From Candidatus Rokuibacteriota bacterium (lineage in GTDB: Bacteria; Methylomirabilota; Methylomirabilia; Rokubacteriales; CSP1-6), in the NCBI GenBank assembly GCA_003220685.1, contig QHTE01000043.1, positions 185,799 through 249,798 on the forward strand: a stretch of 64,000 bases of DNA, in the 5' to 3' direction. Every line of letters starts with the position of its first letter. Positions within the stretch are counted from its first letter, which is position 1. Below, piece by piece: positions 57,774-64,000 of the stretch. The notes beneath the pieces were generated by a model. That model was not told the DNA's origin. It worked only from the letters and a program-made list of their open reading frames with translations, and made no database searches. A program made the translations under genes and the position numbers.

Positions 57774-58766
57774 ATGACGATCAGGCGTCGCGCGATGATG
57801 AAGCCGGGTATCGCCGCGCCGGGGATGGCCGAGCGGCTCGGCGTCACGGTCGACGAGCGGCGTGGCGTTGAATATCACCAGCTTCGTTCCAAGGATCTGC
57901 TGAACAAGTTAAACGCGCGGCCGATGCCCTTCGGCTGGACCTTGAATCCATACCGGGGCTGCGAGATGGCCTGCCGGTACTGCTTCGCCCGCTACACGCA
58001 CGAGTTCCTCGGGTTGGACGATCGCATGGCGTTCGAGCGGACGATCTACGTGAAGGACGCCGATCGCGACCGCCTGGTCGCCGAGCTTCGCCGCGCCCGG
58101 CGGAGCGGCCAGAGCGTGGCGATAGGGACGGCGACGGATCCCTATCAGCCTGCCGAGGGAAAGTTCGAGGTGACCCGGCGCGTCCTCGAGGCGGCCCGGA
58201 TGGTGCCCGGGATCCTTCTCTCGATCACGACCAAGTCGACGCTCGTCACGCGCGACGCGGCCCTCCTCCGGGAGATCTCGGCCGCCTCCGATGTGACCGT
58301 GAACCTCTCGGTCACGACGGTCGACGCAGCGCTGGCCCGCCGGCTCGAGCCCCGCGCCCCGCGGCCCGACCTCCGGTTCGCCGCCATGAAGGCGCTCACC
58401 GATGCCGGCGTCGCGGCCCGGCTGTTCATCATGCCGATCCTGCCGCGTCTGACCGACGACGAGCCCAACCTGAGAGCGCTGCTCGTCGCGGCCCGGCGAG
58501 CCGGGGCCATCGGGGCCGAATCTAACGTGCTCTTCCTGAGGCCCGGCACCCGGGAAATCTTTCTCGAGTTCCTCGCGATCGATTTTCCCCGGCTCGTGCC
58601 CGAGTACGAGCGGCTCTATCGCGGATCCGCCTACGCTCCGCCTGACTACGTGCGCGAGATCGAGGAGCGTGTGCGGCGCCTGGCGGACGAGGTCGGGCTC
58701 AGCTCCCGGCGCCGAGCCGATCGCCCCGACCAGAGCTCGCCCCGCCAGCTGAGCTTGGCCTGGTAG
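57774..58766 (+). CDS. Radical SAM protein, SPL / Rv2578c family
   Basis: 330-residue radical SAM protein. The 4Fe-4S motif is C-x3-C-x2-C at Cys63, Cys67 and Cys70 (YRGCEMACRYCFARYTHEF). GTATDPYQPAEGKFEVTR near 122 and ITTKSTLVTRDAALL are hallmarks of the spore photoproduct lyase-like Rv2578c group, whose reaction is unknown. NPYRGCEMAC distinguishes it from true spore photoproduct lyase. Its 3' end overlaps the convergent phosphatase gene by 68 bp. Confidence 0.9.
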   Translation: MTIRRRAMMKPGIAAPGMAERLGVTVDERRGVEYHQLRSKDLLNKLNARPMPFGWTLNPYRGCEMACRYCFARYTHEFLGLDDRMAFERTIYVKDADRDRLVAELRRARRSGQSVAIGTATDPYQPAEGKFEVTRRVLEAARMVPGILLSITTKSTLVTRDAALLREISAASDVTVNLSVTTVDAALARRLEPRAPRPDLRFAAMKALTDAGVAARLFIMPILPRLTDDEPNLRALLVAARRAGAIGAESNVLFLRPGTREIFLEFLAIDFPRLVPEYERLYRGSAYAPPDYVREIEERVRRLADEVGLSSRRRADRPDQSSPRQLSLAW

Positions 58767-59226
58767 CGGGCACGAAGGTCCGCGCGAACCGCTGCTGCTC
58801 CTCGGTCTCGAGCGCCCGCGCGTCGTAGATCGCTCTGACGAGCCCGACCGGATCGCCCGGGGCGCCGGCGGTCTTCAGGAGGCAGGCGAGCACCGTGCCG
58901 GTCCGGCCGAGGCCGGCGACGCAGTGAAGGTAGATCGTCTCGCGGCGGCGGAGCCTGAGGAGGAGGTCGTCGAGGAAAGCCGACAGCGCCCCCGCGCTCG
59001 CCGGCCGCCCGCAGTCAGGAATCTGGAAGCGGACGATCTCGAGCGCGGCGGTTTCGTACGCGGCCACGAGCTCGGCGGGCATCTCGTGATCGTCGAGCAG
59101 GCAGGCGATGGTGGAGACGCCGAGCTCCACCAGCGCGGCGACGCCCTCGCGGAATGGCCGCAGCGGCCTCGGGCCGCAGATGAGCCGGCCTTCAGGAGGC
59201 AGAGCCGGATGAGCGATCGTGACCAC
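58699..59226 (-). CDS. Dual-specificity protein phosphatase family protein
   Basis: 175-residue cysteine-dependent phosphatase. The signature HCxxGxxR is YLHCVAGLGRTGTV with the catalytic cysteine and arginine, preceded by the general-acid region LLDDHEMP. Relatives dephosphorylate proteins, nucleotides or phosphoinositides. The start is a GTG at 59226 giving VVTIAHPALPPEG. The 3' end overlaps the radical SAM gene by 68 bp. It lies 26 bp downstream of the DNA polymerase gene on the same strand and may be its co-transcribed neighbour. Confidence 0.87.
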   Translation of the reverse strand: MVTIAHPALPPEGRLICGPRPLRPFREGVAALVELGVSTIACLLDDHEMPAELVAAYETAALEIVRFQIPDCGRPASAGALSAFLDDLLLRLRRRETIYLHCVAGLGRTGTVLACLLKTAGAPGDPVGLVRAIYDARALETEEQQRFARTFVPATRPSSAGGASSGRGDRLGAGS

Positions 59227-59252
59227 GCGCGATCGGCGCCGCGCCGTCGGCC

Positions 59253-61520
59253 TCAAAAGAGGCTGAGCTGGGCGCTCGTCTCCGTGTCGGCCGCGGGCGG
59301 ACGCAGGCCGTCGAGCTCCGCGAAGGCGCGGAAGCGGTCCCAGATCTCGAGCACCTTCACCTGGTAGTACTCGACGTTCTCGTCCGGACGCGCCGGGTCC
59401 CACAGGCTCGCGAGCTTCGCGTACTCGTTGACGGCCACGTTCGCCCCGCGCCCCGCGACGTAATACGAGACCTGGTCGCCGGGCTGCACCGCCCGCCCGG
59501 AGGCGCCGGCGAGCTCGTAGGCCGCGGAAGCGGAACGCGCGCCGATCCGCACCTTTTCGCGATATGCCTCGAGTGATTCTTGAAGCGTCTCGGTCCGGGC
59601 GAACGCGCGAAGCTCGACCCGGTGGGCGGCGAAGTCCGCGAGCCACCGGTCGACGACGGCGCGCGTCTCGGCGCGGCGTCCGTTCACGAGGCAGCGGACG
59701 ATCTCGCCGATGATCTGGCGCTGGAAGGGCTCGAGGCCGCGAGAGCGGAACGCCGAGCCCTTGAGGCTTAGGCGCCCGCGCTCGTCGAGCAGCGCGTAGG
59801 TCTTCATCTTGTAGCTGAACATCGCCGCGTACCGGCCGTCGAGCTCGAGCTGGATCCCCGCCGGCAGGCCCGTCGTGAGCCGCTCGAGCAGGGTCTCGTC
59901 GTCCACCGGCGAGTGTCCGGGCGGCGGCACGAAGTAGACGCCGTCCGTGTCCGCCTCGACCGGAACGGCGCCCAGCTTCTCGAGCGAGGCCAGGATCGCG
60001 GTGACCACAGCGCGCCCCTCGGCGGTCACGCGGTCGGCGGCGTCGAAGTCATTCCAGTGGCCGCCGCTGAACGCGAGATAGCCGTAGAACGCGTTGATCA
60101 AGATCTTGAACGACTGCTGGAGGGCGCCAAGGTGCGCGCGCTCCGCGGGCTCGTGCGCCTCGCGGGCCAATCGCTTGGCTCGCACGCGAAAGTCGCGCAG
60201 GTGCTGCAGGAGCTCCGGGAAGACGCCGAGCGTGTCGGACGCCGGCGCGATCGACCGGGCGAGCATCAGCGAGGGGTAGAGCGAGGTCACGTCCACGTGG
60301 AGGACGGGCCGCGCGACGCCTTCCTGACAGATGGCGGTGTAGCCGCCGCCGACGGGCCCGACCGGTCCCGGCAGGGGCACCGCCTGGCCGCGTGCGAGGT
60401 ACTCGCGCAGCACGAGCGCGTCGATCTTGGCCGCGGCGCCGCGCAAGGTGCAGGACTGGTAGTCGAACGGGACCGTCTGCGCCTGCGCGAAGTACGGCGG
60501 AGCCAGGATGGCCGAGATGGCGAGCGTCTCGACCGCGTCGTCGGCGGCGTAGGCCATGAGCCGCTCCGGCGCTTCGGCGAACTCGCGCGTGATCTGCGAG
60601 GCATCGATGTATGTCCGGTCCTCGGCCGCCACACCGAAGTGCCGGGCGAGGTCCTTCAAGCCGAACCCCGGCAAATCGCGCGTGCCGGCGTCGTGGAGCT
60701 GGGCCAGGATCCACGTGTCGATCACGTGGCGGCCAGCGACCTCGTAGCGTCGATAGCCGATCGTGCGCTCGGCGATCTGCAGACGGGCGACCCGGCTTCG
60801 CAGGGTCTCGCCGCCGCGCCCCCACGCGAGCGTCACCCGGTGCAGGCGGGCCCGCGCCTCCAGGTACTCCAGGTCGAACCGGAAGATGTTGTGGCCCTCG
60901 ATCACGTCCGGGTCGCGCTCGCGAATGACGCGCGAGCACTCCTCGAGCAGCGCGCGCTCGTCGAGCCGATCGCCGCGCACGACGTGACGGAAGCCGGTCG
61001 AGTCGGCGAGGGCAACGGCGATGATCCGGTCGCCGGCCCGCGCGGCGCTCGGGAACTCGTGGCCTTCGCTCGTCATCACTTCGATGTCGAGCGCGAGGCG
61101 GCGCAGGTCGCCGAAGACGAGCCCGCCGAACGAGGTCCGCCCGGTCTCGAGCAGATGCTGATGGACCGGGTCGCCGAGGAAGAGGTACGGCGCGCCCGGC
61201 ACGTTCGAGGGCTGGCCCGACTGGTCCCGGCAGCGATCGCGGGCGCCGAGCGCGTCGGCCCACGCGGCGAAGCGCGCCCGCCAGCGCAGGGCCCCCGGGC
61301 CGTCGAGCGCGTCGACCGCGAGAAGCCCCGGCGCGTCCTTCACGAGATCGCGGTCGACCAGCAGCAGGAACGGCGTGAACGGCGCGGTCTCGGTGACGGT
61401 CGCCCCTCCCGAGCGCCGGTAGAGACGGATCGCGCGCCCGCCGTCGGCGAGATCGAAGGCGACGAGCGCCGGGCTCGGGTCGCGCCCGAAGAGCAGGGGG
61501 GCGCGCTCGATGGTGAGCAC
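59253..61520 (-). CDS. B-family DNA polymerase (Pol II-like)
   Basis: 755-residue family-B polymerase with proofreading. Exo I is RRLALDIEVM near 140, Exo II is VIEGHNIFRFDLEYL near 205 and Exo III is AYAADDAVETLA. Polymerase motif A is VDVTSLYPSLML near 410, motif B is KILINAFYGYLAFSGG near 468 and motif C is VEADTDGVYF near 520. The last five residues, QLSLF, form a textbook beta-sliding-clamp binding motif, so it should act at replication forks, perhaps in lesion bypass or restart like Pol II. GTG start at 61520. Palm metal-binding aspartates are intact. Confidence 0.93.
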   Translation of the reverse strand: MLTIERAPLLFGRDPSPALVAFDLADGGRAIRLYRRSGGATVTETAPFTPFLLLVDRDLVKDAPGLLAVDALDGPGALRWRARFAAWADALGARDRCRDQSGQPSNVPGAPYLFLGDPVHQHLLETGRTSFGGLVFGDLRRLALDIEVMTSEGHEFPSAARAGDRIIAVALADSTGFRHVVRGDRLDERALLEECSRVIRERDPDVIEGHNIFRFDLEYLEARARLHRVTLAWGRGGETLRSRVARLQIAERTIGYRRYEVAGRHVIDTWILAQLHDAGTRDLPGFGLKDLARHFGVAAEDRTYIDASQITREFAEAPERLMAYAADDAVETLAISAILAPPYFAQAQTVPFDYQSCTLRGAAAKIDALVLREYLARGQAVPLPGPVGPVGGGYTAICQEGVARPVLHVDVTSLYPSLMLARSIAPASDTLGVFPELLQHLRDFRVRAKRLAREAHEPAERAHLGALQQSFKILINAFYGYLAFSGGHWNDFDAADRVTAEGRAVVTAILASLEKLGAVPVEADTDGVYFVPPPGHSPVDDETLLERLTTGLPAGIQLELDGRYAAMFSYKMKTYALLDERGRLSLKGSAFRSRGLEPFQRQIIGEIVRCLVNGRRAETRAVVDRWLADFAAHRVELRAFARTETLQESLEAYREKVRIGARSASAAYELAGASGRAVQPGDQVSYYVAGRGANVAVNEYAKLASLWDPARPDENVEYYQVKVLEIWDRFRAFAELDGLRPPAADTETSAQLSLF

Positions 61521-61640
61521 GCGCTAGGCCCGGACCTCCTGAACGGCGACGCGATCGCTGGCGAGATCGGCGAGGCCGACGAGCGACGGCCGCGTCGTCA
61601 TGGGGTCAGAATACCCGGCGGCGCGCGCCGGCTCAACCGT

Positions 61641-61657
61641 CTTAAGAGAATCTTCAT
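61641..61657 (+). promoter_or_regulatory. Possible response-regulator site upstream of the outer-membrane protein
   Basis: CTTAAG and CTTCAT occur as direct half-sites with an 11-bp period, the spacing used by OmpR/PhoB-type dimers, 65 bp before the ATG at 61722. Binding protein unknown. The rest of the 200-bp gap to the polymerase gene shows nothing else convincing. Confidence 0.35.
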
Positions 61658-61721
61658 GTTCGCCTCGCTAAGCTCCGGCCGTGCGCGACGCCGAGCCTTC
61701 TCGTCCCTACGGAGAGGAACA

Positions 61722-62942
61722 ATGAGCGCAAGCTCGCGTCTCGAGGCTCGAACCGTGAGACGGCGCGGCTTCTTGCTCGGCGTGATCGGACTGCTCGTGT
61801 TCCTCGCGTGGGCGCCTGACGCCGGCGCCCACACCAAAGGGCTCACCCTCAGCCGCTTCGGGCTGATCGACGTATCGCTGCAGGCCAACGTCGACTACGT
61901 GACCTTCTCCGACCCCAATCGGATCGACTTCGACAAGATCGGCGATCGGCAGTCGAAGGGCTTCAACCTGACGAGCTTCGACCTCTCGCTCAGCGGCGAG
62001 ACCGCGGAATTCCCGCTGAAGTTCGCCATGTTCCTGACCTTCACGCAGGACAGTGCGAGCATCGAGGAGGCCTTCCTCTTCTTTCACAAGCTCGGGGAGT
62101 TTTCCTCGTGGCTCTCCGATTTTCAGGCGACGGTCGGCCAATTCAGAGCGAAGTTCGGACAGCTCAATCAGATCCACGACCACGAATGGTTTCTCGACGA
62201 TATGCCGCTGATCTATGTGAAGTTCCTCGGTCCGGACGGTGTACACCTGCTGGGCGCCGAAGTGACCTATCAACCGCCGATCTCCCCATTCATCCAGTTC
62301 TCGCTCTCGGCCCAAAGCAAGGGCACGCTGAGCGGGTATCCGGCCGCGACCTCCAACACGCCTCCCACCTTTGCGCTGCAGTCAACCGATGACGTGGTGG
62401 TCTTCCCCAGGGTCGAGACGTTTTTCGACCTGACGAACACTGCCGACCTTTCTCTGGGGGCGTCAGGGGCCATTGGCAAGAACAAGCCCAATAGCGACGA
62501 CCGCACCTATTTGATCGGAGGGGATGTCCTCTATCGCTGGAAGTCGGGCGCCCAGAGCTATCCATATATCCGGTGGCTGACCGAAGGCATCTGGGCCGTC
62601 AGGCAGAATCCGATCGTCGTCGCGGGCGCCAACAAAGGCCGTGAGATGAGCAGCGACGTGGTCGGCGGATTCTTCACGGAGCTTGGCTACCGGTTCTCGC
62701 GCCACTGGCAAGTGACCGGTCGTGTCGACTACGTCGGAATGCCGAAGGGCAATGAGGACGAAGATCTTCGCTTCTCGGCCGGTCTGCGATACCTGCTCAC
62801 ACCGGTCGCGAAGATCGGGATCCAGTTCGAGTACGGCGCCAAATCGGGCCAAGATCCGTCGTACTATGCCGCCTTTATCCAGCTCAACGTTGGTCTGGGC
62901 ACCGTCACTCCGGGCGTCGGGAAGTTCCTGGATCCGTTCTAG
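61722..62942 (+). CDS. Outer-membrane beta-barrel protein (porin-like)
   Basis: 406-residue exported protein. After a basic N-terminus and a hydrophobic signal (FLLGVIGLLVFLAWAPDAGA, cleavage near GAHT) come many alternating hydrophobic/polar beta strands such as VDYVTFSDPN, FNLTSFDLSLSG, FPLKFAMFLTFTQDS and GLRYLLTPVAKIGIQFEYG. The C-terminus ends LDPF, a terminal phenylalanine typical of outer-membrane barrels. It likely makes a channel. GGAGAGGAAC precedes the ATG. Downstream, after 28 bp, is a TroA-like metal-binding protein, so it may serve metal-complex uptake. Confidence 0.82.
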   Translation: MSASSRLEARTVRRRGFLLGVIGLLVFLAWAPDAGAHTKGLTLSRFGLIDVSLQANVDYVTFSDPNRIDFDKIGDRQSKGFNLTSFDLSLSGETAEFPLKFAMFLTFTQDSASIEEAFLFFHKLGEFSSWLSDFQATVGQFRAKFGQLNQIHDHEWFLDDMPLIYVKFLGPDGVHLLGAEVTYQPPISPFIQFSLSAQSKGTLSGYPAATSNTPPTFALQSTDDVVVFPRVETFFDLTNTADLSLGASGAIGKNKPNSDDRTYLIGGDVLYRWKSGAQSYPYIRWLTEGIWAVRQNPIVVAGANKGREMSSDVVGGFFTELGYRFSRHWQVTGRVDYVGMPKGNEDEDLRFSAGLRYLLTPVAKIGIQFEYGAKSGQDPSYYAAFIQLNVGLGTVTPGVGKFLDPF

Positions 62943-62970
62943 CCGTGGGAACCGTAGCCGAGGAGTCCAC

Positions 62971-63975
62971 ATGCCAACGCCTCGTTCGCTAACCGGTGCC
63001 GCGATCGTGCTGACGGCCGCGTGCCTTGGCGCGAGTGGCGCCACCGCGCACGACGCCGAGGTTCCCCGTCCCGAAGCCCGGCGCTCACAGTCAGCGCTGA
63101 ATGTCGTCGCCACGCTCGAGCACTACGGCGCGATCGCGAAGCTGGTCGGCGCCGATAGAGTCAAGGTGAACGTAATCGTCAAAGGATCCCAGAACCCCCA
63201 CACGATCGCCGTCAAGCCGAGCTACTCGGTGCTGTTCAACAAGGCCGATCTCCTGGTGGCCAACGGGCAGTTGATCGAGCTGGGCTGGCTGGACACGGCC
63301 CTCATCAACGCAAGAAATGCGAACATCATGGAAGGGCACCCGGGCTTCGTGAACTGCTCGATCGGGGTCGACATCATCCCGTATGCGTCGGAAGAGATCG
63401 AGGGGACTCCGTTCTTCATCCTCAACCTCGGCGTGGGCGGTACGATGCGGCTCGGCAACCACCACTACTGGCTCGATCCGGGCAACACGACGATCATCGC
63501 AAAGAACATCGCCGACAAGCTCGCCGAGGTGGACCTGCCCAACGCGCCGTACTATCGGGGCACCTACGAGCAGTTCGCCACTCACTTCGGCGAGCATCTC
63601 AAGGAGTGGGACAAGCAGATGGAGCCCTTCCGCGGGATGCAGCTCGTCAGCTACCACCGGAGCTGGAACTATCTGCTGCGACGACACGGTCTGAAGGTCT
63701 TCGACTACATCGAACCGAAGGAGACGCTGCCGCCCAGCGCGGCCTACATGGCGTCGCTGGTCGACCGCATGAAGCGCAGCGGCGTCAAGATCATCCTGGC
63801 GGAGACCTATCAGAACCGGCCGATCATCGACGAGATCGCGCGGCAGACCGGCGCCAAGGCCCTGATCCTCCCAAGCTCCGTAAGCGAGGACCTGGGAATC
63901 AAGACGCCGTTCGATTTCTTCGACAGGCTCTATCGGGAGCTCGTCCCGGCTCTGCAGGCGGCCCGGACGTCATGA
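62971..63975 (+). CDS. Metal ABC transporter substrate-binding protein, TroA/ZnuA-like
   Basis: 334-residue periplasmic cluster A-I binding protein with a signal peptide (LTGAAIVLTAACLGASGATA). Metal-ligand positions are His in SQNPHTIAVKPS, His in GNHHYWLDPGN near 168, His in VSYHRSWNYLL and Glu in ILAETYQNRP, the His-His-His-Glu/Asp set of zinc or manganese binders. It lacks the long His-rich loop of ZnuA. ATG at 62971 after GAGGAGTC. The stop overlaps a new ATG (ATGA), presumably the ABC subunit gene, cut by the window end. Confidence 0.88.
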   Translation: MPTPRSLTGAAIVLTAACLGASGATAHDAEVPRPEARRSQSALNVVATLEHYGAIAKLVGADRVKVNVIVKGSQNPHTIAVKPSYSVLFNKADLLVANGQLIELGWLDTALINARNANIMEGHPGFVNCSIGVDIIPYASEEIEGTPFFILNLGVGGTMRLGNHHYWLDPGNTTIIAKNIADKLAEVDLPNAPYYRGTYEQFATHFGEHLKEWDKQMEPFRGMQLVSYHRSWNYLLRRHGLKVFDYIEPKETLPPSAAYMASLVDRMKRSGVKIILAETYQNRPIIDEIARQTGAKALILPSSVSEDLGIKTPFDFFDRLYRELVPALQAARTS

Positions 63976-64000
63976 CCGGCCGGTCGAGAACGAGGCTCGT
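63972..64000 (+). CDS. Start of a further gene, cut by the window end
   Basis: An ATG overlapping the stop of the metal-binding protein by 4 nt opens a frame MTGRSRTRL that runs off the window. Too short to identify; by context an ABC transporter subunit is likely. Confidence 0.4.

Noticed and set aside
61524..61601. 25-codon open frame (ATG to TAG) just upstream of the DNA polymerase gene on the minus strand
   Set aside because: Too short to judge, no similarity and no good ribosome site; at most a leader peptide coupled to the polymerase GTG.
1..64000. CRISPR arrays, transposases, integrases or tRNA genes
   Set aside because: None were recognised by reading; no regularly spaced repeats, no transposase-like proteins and no tRNA T-loop with matching arms were seen. 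A covariance-model scan would settle the tRNA question.

Overview
This window is very GC-rich bacterial chromosome, densely packed and with little intergenic DNA. It holds about 70 genes on both strands, many joined by ATGA, GTGA or TTGA stop/start overlaps. I see no rRNA, tRNA, insertion sequence, prophage or CRISPR array. The mix resembles uncultivated soil or groundwater lineages such as Rokubacteria/Methylomirabilota. It includes branched-chain amino-acid-type solute-binding proteins, a DUF222/HNH protein, orphan solute-binding proteins, two TldD/TldE pairs, a vanadium haloperoxidase-like protein, an SPL-type radical SAM protein and a B-family DNA polymerase. That placement is inference from gene content only; outer-membrane and periplasmic proteins point to a diderm.

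Layout. 1-10.3 kb: LivK-like binding protein (cut by the window edge), HNH nuclease, enoyl-CoA hydratase, an enolase-superfamily/FAD-oxidoreductase pair, a mutY-Nudix DNA repair pair divergent from ygfZ, a DUF255 thioredoxin-fold protein and a DUF4197 protein. 10.3-19.1 kb: a decayed DGPF/ECF-sigma remnant, small membrane proteins, a GH51 arabinofuranosidase divergent from a complete sugar ABC importer, and a zinc-ribbon membrane protein paired with a site-2 protease. 19.1-26 kb: acyl-CoA synthetase, metallo-beta-lactamase-fold protein, a broken Rieske oxygenase, then a TPP-riboswitch-controlled thiS-thiG-thiE-thiO operon and a Phd/PIN toxin-antitoxin pair. 26-36 kb: a kinase-like sensor without an ATPase domain, M20 amidohydrolase, haloperoxidase-like protein, acyl-CoA dehydrogenase with divergent HxlR regulator, a BtuF-like protein, tldD-tldE and a TatD hydrolase. 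36-48 kb: uppP, FabL-like reductase, CinA N-domain protein, a glycosyltransferase/methyltransferase envelope cluster (first gene frameshifted), an ABC-2 exporter plus a nickel/cobalt-type transporter, and fumC. 48-55 kb: a minus-strand operon running moeA, TldD-like, rhodanese, TldE-like and split transketolase, with a uracil-DNA glycosylase gene beyond. 55-64 kb: RDD and DUF309 proteins, SDR, RRM protein, radical SAM protein, dual-specificity phosphatase, DNA polymerase B, then an outer-membrane protein and a TroA-like metal-binding protein.

Two observations stand out. First, the rhodanese gene at 52158..52580 has an in-frame TGA exactly where the catalytic cysteine is expected. The frame stays open through a normal rhodanese C-terminus, and a GC-rich hairpin with a G-rich loop lies at bacterial-SECIS distance, so it is a candidate selenocysteine rhodanese inside a moeA/TldD/TldE operon. 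Second, many genes have a -10-like hexamer 6 or 7 nt before the start codon with no Shine-Dalgarno sequence. These include several divergent pairs that share overlapping -10 elements, which suggests widespread leaderless transcripts and bidirectional promoters in this genome.
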